Below are positions 1 to 7,060 of a stretch of 13,041 nt of DNA, piece by piece. The notes beneath the pieces are model-generated. The model was not told the origin of the DNA. It saw only the letters and a program-made list of their open reading frames with translations, and did not search any database. Origin of the DNA: Sulfuritalea sp. (lineage in GTDB: Bacteria; Pseudomonadota; Gammaproteobacteria; Burkholderiales; Rhodocyclaceae); NCBI GenBank assembly GCA_016708585.1, contig JADJFK010000042.1:1-13041 (forward strand), written 5' to 3'. Positions within the stretch are counted from its first letter, which is position 1; each line of letters begins with the position of its first letter. The position numbers and the translations under genes are program-made.

Positions 1-243
1 CGCGATTACCTTGTCGGCCTCATGCGTACGCTGCTGCAGACGGGCGAATAGGTAGGTGCTTTCCTTGGGATGATGCAACTTCTCGGGAAACTCTTCGAGA
101 TAGGAAGTCATCGCCCACAAGACCCGGAAGTTTGGTCGCGTGTTCTTTGTCCGGCTTTCGCGGACCAGATAACGCAACCCATGCACCACCGCCGCGAGCG
201 AGCGGTGCTCGTCGTGGATGATGGAGAGCGCCGAATTGAGCAT
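1..243 (-). CDS. Hemerythrin-like (HHE) domain protein, C-terminus beyond window
   Basis: The leftward reading frame is open from an ATG at 243-241 to the window edge, giving 81 residues with no stop. It begins MLNSALSIIHDEHRSLAAVV and contains the segment FPEKLHHPKES, both typical of the start of HHE-type hemerythrin domains. Candidate metal ligands visible are His10 or His13, His57 or His58, and Glu61 in the HxxxE pattern. The remaining ligands would lie in the missing half. Such proteins hold a di-iron centre and are linked to O2, NO or iron sensing or repair; the exact role here is unknown. A GGAG sits 12 bases before the ATG. The gene starts 23 bases after the stop of the usp gene on the same strand, so the two are probably cotranscribed. 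It does not look like a copy of the hemerythrin at 2759: the sequences are clearly different subtypes. Confidence 0.8.
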   Translation of the reverse strand, partial: MLNSALSIIHDEHRSLAAVVHGLRYLVRESRTKNTRPNFRVLWAMTSYLEEFPEKLHHPKESTYLFARLQQRTHEADKVIA

Positions 244-266
244 GGCTCAGGTACGCTCCGTTGCGC

Positions 267-710
267 TCAACGGTAGACCAGCACCGGAATCTTCGAGTGG
301 GTCAGCACTTTTTGTGTTTCTGAACCGAGCAGCAGCCCGCTGAATCCGCGCCGGCCGTGCGAGGCCATGAAAATCAGGTCGGCGCCGGAGGTTTCGGCCG
401 CGGCGATGATCGCCTCGTAGGGGATGTCGCTGACGGAACTGAGGGATGCGCTGTTGACGCCTTCGGCCTTCGCTGCGGCTTCATGGGCGGCAAGAATTTC
501 CTGCGCCTGTTTCTCCGCCATTTCGGCAAATTTATCTGGCGTGGTCGGGTCAATCAGTGCGCCTTCGCCATAGAAGGCGACGGGATAGTCCGGCTTCGCA
601 AAAAAGAAGGTGATTTTCGCGCCGGTTTCCCTGGCGAATGCGATGGCGCGCTTGACGGTATCGGAGGAAAGCGGCGAGCCGTCGGTGGGAACGAGTATGT
701 GCTTGAACAT
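267..710 (-). CDS. Universal stress protein, UspA family
   Basis: This 147-residue protein is a single Usp domain, the usual length for the family. It opens with FKHILVPTDGS, whose Asp contacts adenine in ATP-binding members, and ends with the nucleotide-binding loop ASHGRRGFSGLLLGS and the strand PVLVYR. The loop fits the G-2x-G-9x-G(S/T) signature except that the first Gly is Ala, a common variant. ATP binding is therefore likely but not certain. Usp proteins are cytoplasmic and support survival under stress and, in pseudomonads, anaerobic starvation. The start ATG has AAGGA about 8 bases upstream. An FNR/DNR-type box at 765-778 lies about 41 bases before the inferred transcription start, so induction at low oxygen is a reasonable inference. 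The next gene on this strand is the hemerythrin-like gene. Confidence 0.93.
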   Translation of the reverse strand: MFKHILVPTDGSPLSSDTVKRAIAFARETGAKITFFFAKPDYPVAFYGEGALIDPTTPDKFAEMAEKQAQEILAAHEAAAKAEGVNSASLSSVSDIPYEAIIAAAETSGADLIFMASHGRRGFSGLLLGSETQKVLTHSKIPVLVYR

Positions 711-737
711 GGAATGGATCCTTTGGATGGATGGCTT

Positions 738-778
738 AGGCTAGCGTACCAACGAACAGCAAGGTTGATCAAGGTCAA
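738..778 (-). promoter_or_regulatory. FNR/DNR-type box and -10 upstream of usp
   Basis: TTGATCAAGGTCAA at 765-778 matches the FNR/ANR/DNR palindrome TTGAT-N4-ATCAA with one mismatch, and matches the DNR-style half site GTCAA exactly. On the minus strand a weak -10 (TAGCCT, 743-738) is centred 31 bases downstream, the geometry of a class II activator site, giving a start near 730. The box also lies 94 bases before the phaC ATG, so it could act on that gene, but no -10 on the plus strand has matching spacing (TATACC at 792-797 is too close). Confidence 0.6.
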
Positions 779-871
779 CAGCAGGGCGAACTATACCCGA
801 GCGGCATCGGGCACAATAGAGTTGCGGCGGCACCGGATCATGGGTTGCCGCCGGTGAAGCGGAGAAGAATC

Positions 872-2603
872 ATGAGTAACGGCAAATCGAGCAAGCCCCC
901 GTGACTCCCCAGGCGGCATGGCGCGCCGTGAACCAGGCGGTCGAGGCCAAGGTCGATCCGATCGGGATGGCAACGCCGCTGATGCATGCGCAACTGGCCT
1001 GGTTGTCGCATCCGCAGGAAATGTCCGAAACGCTGACCGAGTTCTCGACCAAACTCTGGGAACTGCAGGTGCATTCATGGCACCGCGCGCTCGGCATGGG
1101 GAGCAAGGACGTGGTGTCGCCCAATCCCGACGACACGCGCTTTGCCGACCCGGTCTGGAGCGATTCCGCAAGCTGGGACATCGTCAAGGAATGGTATCTG
1201 ATGATGACCCACCAGGTGCAGGACATGCTCTACGACACGCCGGGCCTTTCCAACCGCGACCGGCGCCGTGCCGCGTTCTGGTGGCGGAAATGGCTCAACG
1301 CGGTGGCGCCGACCAATTTCCTGCTGACCAACCCCGCGGCCATGCAGAAAGCCATGGAAACCCGCGGCGAAAGCCTGCTCAGGGGCTTCAACAATTTCGT
1401 CACCGACTTCCAGGCGGGTGACGTGCAGATGGCGCGTCCGACGGATTTCACGGTCGGCAAGGACTTGGGAACGACGCCGGGCAAGGTGGTATTCCGCAAT
1501 CAGCTGCTGGAAGTCCTGCACTACACCCCGTCCCGCGAAAAGGTATTCGAAACCCCCATCGTCATCGTCACGCCTTGGATCAACAAGTTTTACATCCTCG
1601 ATCTGACCGCAAAGAAGAGCATGGTCAAGTTTCTGGTCGACCAGGGCTTCGACGTCTATATCACCAGCTGGAAGAACCCGACGGCGGACATGCGCGACGT
1701 CACTTTCGACGACTACCTGATGGAAGGCATCGGCCGCATCATCGAAACCGCGCAAGGCATCTCCGGATCGGCCAGGGTGCATGCGGTCGGCTATTGCATC
1801 GGCGGCGCGGCACTGGCGACCTGGATGGCCTGGGCCAATGCCCGCTACGAGAAGAAGGATGTACCGGTCGAGACGGTCACCCTGCTGACCACGCTGGTGG
1901 ATTATCACAAGCCGGGCGACATCGAGGTGTTCCTCGACGAGAACAGCATCAAGTGGCTGGAAAAGTCGATGGCCGAAAAAGGCTACCTCGACGGCAAGGA
2001 AATGGCTTGGCATTCCGCCTGCTGCGCTCCAACAGCCTGGTCTGGCATTACGTGGTGCGCGGCTACCTGTTCGGCGAGGCGCCGCCGCCTTTCGACGTCC
2101 TGTTCTGGAACATGGATTCGACCCGCATGCCGGCCGCGATGCACAGCTGGTACCTGCGCAACTTCTACCTGGAAAACCTGCTGATCAAGAAGGATGCGCT
2201 GCACCTGGCCGGCGAGAACATCGACCTCGGGCGGATCACCCAGCCGCTGTATGCGGTATCGGCCGAGGACGATCACATTGCTCCATGGCGGCAGACCTTC
2301 CGCATCAACAACTTCGTCGCCGGCTCGCGTCGTTACGTGCTGTCGACCTCGGGCCATATCCTCGGCATCGTGAATCCGGTGGTGAATCCGCCCAAGCGCG
2401 ATTACCGGGTTGGCGCGGCGGAACGGCACGATACGCCGGAAGACTGGCGCGAGCGTGCGGAGCTGCGTCACGGCAGCTGGTGGGAAGACTGGATGGCCTG
2501 GCTCAAGCCGCAGTCGGGCAAGCTCGTGGCAGCGCCTCCGGTCGCCGCCAAACGGTTTCCGCCACTGGCGGACGCGCCGGGTACCTACGTGCTTGAGCAG
2601 TGA
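872..2603 (+). pseudogene. phaC: Class I poly(3-hydroxyalkanoate) synthase PhaC with two apparent -1 frameshifts
   Basis: PhaC polymerises (R)-3-hydroxyacyl-CoA into PHA at the granule surface. As written the gene is in three frames. ATG 872, with GGAGAAGA just upstream, reads ten codons into a stop at 902. Restoring one C in the C run at 896-900 joins it to the main frame (GTG at 901, which has no good ribosome binding site). That frame runs to about 2008, and restoring one G at 2009-2010 joins it to the frame ending at 2603. The repaired protein is 577 residues, normal for class I. It has the N-terminal PhaC domain, then an alpha/beta hydrolase fold with the lipase-like box GYCIGG (Cys309), Asp468 in EDDHIAPW and His496 in SGHILG. 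The spacing closely follows the known Cys319-Asp480-His508 triad of Cupriavidus necator. Unrepaired, the main frame ends at 2184 without Asp or His. Either a decayed gene or homopolymer sequencing errors; the good conservation favours errors. No phaA or phaB is adjacent. Confidence 0.88.
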
Positions 2604-2687
2604 GGGTTTGGCGCGGTTCGCCGCTTGCGGCCGCGCCTGCCGTTACGGTTCCTGCGGATTGGTGCGGGTATCGAAACCGCGGATCGC

Positions 2688-2729
2688 TTGACGGCGGTCA
2701 ATGTTACGGTGCCGGGCAGACTCCAGAAT
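2688..2729 (+). promoter_or_regulatory. FNR/DNR-type box and -10 upstream of hemerythrin operon
   Basis: TTGACGGCGGTCAA at 2688-2701 is a perfect inverted repeat, TTGAC-N4-GTCAA, the form preferred by FNR/DNR family regulators. A -10 candidate CAGAAT (2724-2729, four of six bases) is centred 32 bases downstream, exactly class II activator spacing, and predicts a start near 2736. The hemerythrin ATG follows at 2759. The rest of the 2604-2758 gap holds only a GC-rich inverted repeat (2610-2616 with 2631-2637, no T run) that may help end phaC transcription. Confidence 0.72.
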
Positions 2730-2758
2730 CCGGGACAGTCCAAACGGAGCCTTTCCCC

Positions 2759-3190
2759 ATGTCGATCACCACCCCGCTGTTCCAGCACCACAAGCATTGC
2801 GACGAAATCTTTGCCGACGCCGAAGAAGCCTGCGGCGCAGGCGACTGGGCCGTCGGCGCAGAGGCTTTCGAGGCGTTCCGCGGACAGCTCGAAACCCACT
2901 TCGCGAGCGAGGAAGAACTGCTGTTCCCGGCCTTCGAGGCGGCGACCGGCATGACATCCGGCCCGACCGAGGTCATGCGCGGCGAGCATCGCCAGATGCG
3001 CGATCTGCTGGCCCAGATGCAGGCCGCGGTCGCAGCCCGCGACAGCGACGCCTTCGGCGGGGCCGCGGAGACCTTGCTGATCCTCATGCAGCAGCACAAC
3101 ATGAAGGAGGAGAACATCCTGTATCCGATGTGCGACAACGCCCTGGGGTCCTCGGATGTCGGCGCTTCCCTGGTCGAACGCCTCAAGTAG
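2759..3190 (+). CDS. Hemerythrin domain-containing protein
   Basis: This 143-residue protein is a single HHE-cation-binding domain. It has a full set of likely di-iron ligands: His11 or His13 in QHHKHCDE, His47 and Glu51 in HFASEE, His77 in GEHRQM, and His113 and Glu117 in HNMKEENILYP. Soluble bacterial hemerythrins of this kind bind O2 or NO and are often linked to nitrosative stress or iron-sulfur repair. The ATG at 2759 is chosen over upstream in-frame codons because GGAG lies 9 bases before it and the protein then starts at the domain. It leads a likely operon with the DUF2249 gene (2-base gap) and the membrane protein at 3427, behind a well-formed FNR/DNR promoter. That context argues for a role in NO or low-oxygen metabolism; the actual substrate is an inference. 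Confidence 0.9.
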   Translation: MSITTPLFQHHKHCDEIFADAEEACGAGDWAVGAEAFEAFRGQLETHFASEEELLFPAFEAATGMTSGPTEVMRGEHRQMRDLLAQMQAAVAARDSDAFGGAAETLLILMQQHNMKEENILYPMCDNALGSSDVGASLVERLK

Positions 3191-3192
3191 CC

Positions 3193-3414
3193 ATGACCAC
3201 GATCATCGACGGGCGCGAACTCCAGCCGCCGGAGCCGATGGAGCGAACGCTGGAAGCGCTGGACGGACTGGCGGAAGGTGACGACGTGCTGCTCCTGCTG
3301 TATTGCCAGCCGCATCCCCTGTTCAACATCCTGCGGAACAACGGCTACGTCTGGACCGAGGAGGTTCTGCCCGAGGGCACGCGCGAGATCCGGATCCGCA
3401 AAGCGCAGGTCTGA
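3193..3414 (+). CDS. DUF2249 domain protein
   Basis: A 73-residue protein made of one DUF2249 domain. The features seen are DGRELQPPEPMERTLEALDG at the start, a central hydrophobic strand, PHPLFNIL, and GYVWTEE near the end. The fold resembles the TusA/SirA type, but the function is not established. Such proteins are often encoded beside hemerythrins, NnrS and denitrification genes, as here. The ATG lies 2 bases after the hemerythrin stop and has little Shine-Dalgarno sequence of its own, so translational coupling is likely. The following membrane protein starts 12 bases after its stop. A cysteine is present in YCQPHP, but not at the TusA active-site position as far as can be judged by eye. 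Confidence 0.85.
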   Translation: MTTIIDGRELQPPEPMERTLEALDGLAEGDDVLLLLYCQPHPLFNILRNNGYVWTEEVLPEGTREIRIRKAQV

Positions 3415-3426
3415 AAGCTGCTGGGT

Positions 3427-4722
3427 ATGCACCCGAATCTTTCCTTCGACCAGGCGCCGCCGATTTCCGTACCCTACCGCTTTTTCCTGGTCGCGCCCTG
3501 GTTCGGCGTGATGGCGGGAATCCTCCTGGCATGGTCTGGCGCGGATGCGCTGGCATCGCGGTGGACACCCGAGGCACTGGCGCTGACCCACCTGATCGCG
3601 CTGGGTTTCATGCTCCAGGCCATGGCCGGAGCCGTGTTTCAGTTCATCCCCGTTGCGGTCGGCGGCAATGTCTGGCGTCCCAGGCTGGTGGCCAATGCCG
3701 TGCAACCCCTGCTGGTGCTCGGCACGCTGTTTCTCGTCGCCGGCTTCCTGTCCAGCCGATTTGGTCTGTTGTCTGCCGCCGTGCCGCTGTTCCTGCTGGC
3801 GGTAGGCGGCTTCGTCGTCGCCGTCGCACTGGCGTTGTGGCGGACGCCGGCAACCGGCATGACCCTGTGGGCGATGCGCATGGCGTTCGGCGGCCTGGCG
3901 GTGACCGTGCTGCTCGGGACGCTGCTGGCCGAATCGCTCGCGCGCGGATTGGCGGTACCCATGATCGAACTGACCAACATTCATCTGGCATGGGGGCTGG
4001 GCGGCTGGGCGTTGATGCTGCTGGCCGGCGTGTCCTACCACGTGGTGCCGATGTTTCAGCTGACGCGGCCCTATCCGGCGTGGTTCACCCGCGGCTTCGG
4101 GCCCCTGTTGCTGCTATTGCTGCTGGCCTGGTCGGGGCAGTACGTTCTTGGCGATTCGCGCTGGCCGGTCGCCACGGGCGCACTCCTGCTGGCCGTATGT
4201 TTCGCTTACGGCGCAATGACGCTGTGGCTGCAGTACACGCGCCGCCGCAAGATCCACGATGCGACGTCCCTCTACTTCCGGGTGGCGATGCTGTCGCTGG
4301 CGGCCTTCGCCGTTTCCGGCGCCGCCTACTTTCTGATCCCGGCAATCGGTACCGACCCGCGCACGGTGGTGTGGCTGGGGGTGCTGGCCATTGTCGGCGT
4401 GTTCGTTTCCGCCATCACGGGAATGATGTACAAGATCACGCCGTTTCTGAACTGGCTGCATTTGCAGCGCCTGGGCGCCCCCATGTCGGCCGTGCCCAAC
4501 ATGAAAAAAATGCTCGACGCCGACGCGATGACCGGGCAACTGCGGTTGCACGTGCTGGCCCTGCTGCTGCTTCTGGCGGCCGTCTGGCTGCCGGGGCTGG
4601 CGCGCCTGGCCGGGGTGGCTTTTGCCGGATCGAGCGCCTGGCTGGGCTGGAACCTGATCTGCACGGTGCGGCGCTACCGGACCTTCAGAGATCAAATTCG
4701 CGCAGTCGCTTTGCATCCTTGA
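3427..4722 (+). CDS. Multi-pass membrane protein, NnrS / heme-copper oxidase subunit I-like
   Basis: This 431-residue protein is almost entirely hydrophobic, with roughly 11 or 12 membrane segments. Three segments share a pattern: THLIALGFMLQAMAGAVFQF-IP (from His55), IHLAWGLGGWALMLLAGVSY-HVVP (His186, His205) and a third ending GMMYKITPFLNWLH (to His345). These G-rich helices with an early His and a terminal Pro recall helix II of heme-copper oxidases and the conserved helices of NnrS, so haem or copper binding is plausible but unproven. It lacks the complete histidine set expected of NorB or CcoN, so I do not call it an NO reductase. It is third in the hemerythrin-DUF2249 operon and faces a DNR-like regulator, suggesting a role with NO or a respiratory cofactor. 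Its last 38 bases overlap the end of that convergent gene. The ribosome binding site is weak. Confidence 0.75.
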   Translation: MHPNLSFDQAPPISVPYRFFLVAPWFGVMAGILLAWSGADALASRWTPEALALTHLIALGFMLQAMAGAVFQFIPVAVGGNVWRPRLVANAVQPLLVLGTLFLVAGFLSSRFGLLSAAVPLFLLAVGGFVVAVALALWRTPATGMTLWAMRMAFGGLAVTVLLGTLLAESLARGLAVPMIELTNIHLAWGLGGWALMLLAGVSYHVVPMFQLTRPYPAWFTRGFGPLLLLLLLAWSGQYVLGDSRWPVATGALLLAVCFAYGAMTLWLQYTRRRKIHDATSLYFRVAMLSLAAFAVSGAAYFLIPAIGTDPRTVVWLGVLAIVGVFVSAITGMMYKITPFLNWLHLQRLGAPMSAVPNMKKMLDADAMTGQLRLHVLALLLLLAAVWLPGLARLAGVAFAGSSAWLGWNLICTVRRYRTFRDQIRAVALHP

Positions 4723-5377
4723 TGGTGATCTGTTTGCCGCTGACAGCAATCAGCCCGTTGGTGGCGAGATCGTGAAAGATCCGCGACAGCGTTTCCGGCG
4801 TCAGGTTCAGGCGCGAGGCGATCACCTGTTTCGAGGTCGGCAGCGAAATGTCGAACGAGCCTTCACAGGCGCCTTCCTGGGGACATTGCTGCAGCAGGTA
4901 GCCGACCACGCGTTGTGCCGAGGACCGCAGGGAATAGGTTTCGACGTCCTGCACCAGGGAATGCAGCCGCATCGAGAGGCCCGCCAGCATGCGCCGGGCG
5001 AACATCGGGTCGGTTTCCAGCAGTTCGAACACATGGGCGCTGCCGATGTGCAGCAGCAGGCTGTCGACCAGGCCTTCGGCAAATATCGGGCAGGGGCGAC
5101 CGAGGAACATGATGGCTTCGCCAAAGGTCTGGCGCGGCCCGATGATCTGCATCACCTTCTCGTTGCCCTGCGAGGAAGGAAAGGCCAGCTTGATCTGGCC
5201 GAAGACCACGACGTAGAAACCCTTGAGCAGGTCGCCTTTCTGGAACAGCATTTCGCTCTTGGAAAGTCGGCGCTCGCGACACGCCGGCTCCAGATTGGCG
5301 ATCTGGTCCGGCGCAAGTTCCTGGAACAGCGGCAGGCGGGCAAGAATCTGCGGGATGTCGAGCTTGGTTTCGTGCAT
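4685..5377 (-). CDS. Crp/Fnr family regulator, DNR/NnrR-like
   Basis: A 230-residue regulator with an N-terminal cyclic-nucleotide-type sensor fold, a long dimerisation helix (about 115-145) and a C-terminal winged helix-turn-helix. The recognition helix reads TPETLSRIFHDL, with Glu195, Ser198 and Arg199, the residues that in FNR read TTGA half sites. It lacks the N-terminal cysteine cluster of FNR, so an oxygen-sensing 4Fe-4S centre is not expected. This matches the DNR group, which responds to NO, probably through haem. The ATG at 5377 is preferred over one at 5425 because the protein then begins where the family does and CGGAA sits just before it. The gene is divergent from nnrS (74-base gap) and convergent with the membrane protein at 3427, inside an NO-related cluster. 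The box at 2688 is a natural target. The exact subgroup and effector are inferred. Confidence 0.88.
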   Translation of the reverse strand: MHETKLDIPQILARLPLFQELAPDQIANLEPACRERRLSKSEMLFQKGDLLKGFYVVVFGQIKLAFPSSQGNEKVMQIIGPRQTFGEAIMFLGRPCPIFAEGLVDSLLLHIGSAHVFELLETDPMFARRMLAGLSMRLHSLVQDVETYSLRSSAQRVVGYLLQQCPQEGACEGSFDISLPTSKQVIASRLNLTPETLSRIFHDLATNGLIAVSGKQITIKDAKRLREFDL

Positions 5378-5451
5378 GGTTCCGTGCGGGGATGTGCGGT
5401 TTGTTTGCGGGCGGAACCTTACCATGCATCGTGTCGGGAGCGAAAGCGGTA

Positions 5452-6666
5452 ATGCGCCTGCAGGTCGTGTTCGCCGCGCCCCACCGGCCGATGTTCCTTG
5501 CGGGCACGGTGCAGGCGCTGGCCGTCATGGTGTTCTGGGGGCTGGAGCTTGGCGGGCGCTACCTCGGGCTCTGGCCGGTTCCGCCGTGGCCGCTATTGGC
5601 GGTGTTCCCGCCGCCGGTGCTGCACGCCTTGCTGCTGTCCTGCGGCATGTTTCCCTTTTTCATGTTCGGCTTCATCCTGACCGCCGGACCGCGCTGGCAG
5701 GGCGCGGGTGAATTGTCACAGCGGGATTTCGTCCCCGCCTTCGTGTTGCTGAGCTGTGGCTGGCTGCTGGTCTGGGCGGCCTTGCTGCTGCCGCAGCTGT
5801 TGGTTGCGGGCCTCGTCCTGGTACTGGTCGGCTGGATGGCGGTGGCCCTCGTGCTGGTCCGCCTTGCCCGGCAACGGACAACGGACCGGGAACACATGGG
5901 CTTTGTCGCGCTGGCGGGCTGGCTCGGCGTGGCGGCGATGGGTGCTTTTGCCGTCTTCGCCGGGGGAGGGGAGCCGCCTTGGGCGCGGCTCGGAATAAGC
6001 CTGGCCGTCTGGGGTTTTTTGCTGCCGGTGTTTCTTGCGGTAGCGCATCGCATGCTGCCTTTCTTTACCGCTTCAGCGGTGCGGGGCTATGTCCTGCACC
6101 GTCCGCCCTGGGCCTTGCGCAGCCTGGTCGGGCTGGGCTTGCTGCACGGCGGCCTGGCATTCTTCGAACGGATCGAATGGCTCTGGCTGGCGGACCTGCC
6201 GGCCACGCTGGTCGCCGTTCGCCTGACCTGGCTTTGGTGGAGCCGCGCGGCCCTGGCCAACCGCATGCTCTCCGTGCTGCATGTCGCCTTCGCCTGGCTG
6301 GGTGCCGCCTTCGCCTTGTTCGCCGTGCAAAGCCTGTTCTGGAAAGCGGCCCCCGGCTTCCTCGGCCAGGCCCCCCTGCATGCCTTGACGCTCGGTTTCT
6401 TCGCGTCCATGCTGATCGGCATGGCTTCGCGCGTGACGCTCGGACACTCCGGCCGGCCGGTGGCCGCGGACGATGCGATGTGGCGGGCGTTCTGCATGAT
6501 GCAGGCGGCGGCGGCATTGCGCGTGATCAGCGAGCTGCCGGCGCTGCCGGGCGCCCATGCGCTGATGTGGTTGTCTTCGATGCTCTGGCTGGGCGCCTTC
6601 GGCACCTGGGCCTGGCGTTTTGCGCCGGCCTTCTGGCGCCCGCGCGCGGACGGCCAACCGGGGTAG
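5452..6666 (+). CDS. nnrS: NnrS family protein (haem-copper membrane protein, NO stress)
   Basis: A 404-residue protein with about 12 membrane helices and the NnrS hallmarks: APHRPMFLAG at residues 9-18, LHALLLSCGMFPFFMFGFILTA around His58, VAHRMLPFFTASAVRG, and LHALTLGFFASMLIGMASRV-TLGHSGRP with His310 and His332. In Rhodobacter NnrS binds haem and copper, and in Vibrio it protects against nitrosative stress; its reaction is not settled. In typical members the first motif reads HAHE; here it is LHAL, so one expected histidine and the acid are missing. The ATG at 5452 is preferred over 5392 because the family starts there and GGGAG lies 11 bases upstream. Divergent from the DNR-like gene and 4 bases upstream of the SirB2 gene. 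No clear FNR/DNR box was found in the 74-base intergenic gap. Confidence 0.92.
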   Translation: MRLQVVFAAPHRPMFLAGTVQALAVMVFWGLELGGRYLGLWPVPPWPLLAVFPPPVLHALLLSCGMFPFFMFGFILTAGPRWQGAGELSQRDFVPAFVLLSCGWLLVWAALLLPQLLVAGLVLVLVGWMAVALVLVRLARQRTTDREHMGFVALAGWLGVAAMGAFAVFAGGGEPPWARLGISLAVWGFLLPVFLAVAHRMLPFFTASAVRGYVLHRPPWALRSLVGLGLLHGGLAFFERIEWLWLADLPATLVAVRLTWLWWSRAALANRMLSVLHVAFAWLGAAFALFAVQSLFWKAAPGFLGQAPLHALTLGFFASMLIGMASRVTLGHSGRPVAADDAMWRAFCMMQAAAALRVISELPALPGAHALMWLSSMLWLGAFGTWAWRFAPAFWRPRADGQPG

Positions 6667-6670
6667 GCAA

Positions 6671-7060
6671 ATGTACCTGGCCGTCAAGTACGTCCATGTC
6701 ATCAGCGTGGTCTTGAGCCTGACCGGTTTCTTCCTGCGCGGCATCCTGATGATGCGCGACTCGCCCCTGCTCGCGGCACGCTGGATCAGGGTGGTGCCGC
6801 ACATCAACGATACCGTGCTGCTGCTTGCGGCGCTGTCGCTGGCGGCGATGTCGGGCCAGTATCCCTTCGTCGTCGGCTGGGTCACGGCGAAGGTGCTCGG
6901 CGTGATCGCCTACATCATCCTCGGTGCGCTGGCCTTGCGCGATGCAGGCACGCGCAGGATGCGGATCGCCTGCTGGCTTGCGTCGCTTGCGGTATTCGGC
7001 TGGATCGTCTCGGTGGCGTTGACGCGCCAGCCGCTGGGATTTCTCGCCGCGATGACCTAG
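6671..7060 (+). CDS. SirB2 family membrane protein
   Basis: A 129-residue protein with four predicted membrane helices (about 6-25, 46-61, 66-88 and 100-118). The first helix reads YVHVISVVLSLTGFFLRG and the third GWVTAKVLGVIAYIILG, both characteristic of the SirB2 family. The name comes from an old link to invasion gene control in Salmonella; the molecular function is unknown. The gene starts 4 bases after the nnrS stop, and SirB2 proteins are often found beside NnrS, so a shared role in the cluster is likely. The stop codon overlaps the stop codon of the opposite fnr-like gene: both use the same CTAG at 7057-7060. Confidence 0.88.
   Translation: MYLAVKYVHVISVVLSLTGFFLRGILMMRDSPLLAARWIRVVPHINDTVLLLAALSLAAMSGQYPFVVGWVTAKVLGVIAYIILGALALRDAGTRRMRIACWLASLAVFGWIVSVALTRQPLGFLAAMT

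Noticed and set aside
357..857. 166-codon plus-strand open frame over the usp gene and its promoter region
   Set aside because: Antisense to a clear Usp domain; the product has no recognisable domain.
901..2184. phaC starting at GTG 901 and ending at 2184 as an intact gene
   Set aside because: No good ribosome binding site at 901, and the product would lack the catalytic Asp and His, which continue in another frame to 2603.
2610..2637. Rho-independent terminator after phaC
   Set aside because: A 7-base GC stem exists, but the 14-base loop and absence of a T run make it unconvincing.
2704..4041. 445-codon minus-strand open frame across the hemerythrin, DUF2249 and membrane protein genes
   Set aside because: Low-complexity Gln/Arg/His composition and complete overlap with three recognisable genes on the plus strand.
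3427..4722. NO reductase NorB or cbb3 oxidase CcoN
   Set aside because: Only scattered histidines are present; the six-histidine pattern of a haem-copper catalytic subunit is not seen.
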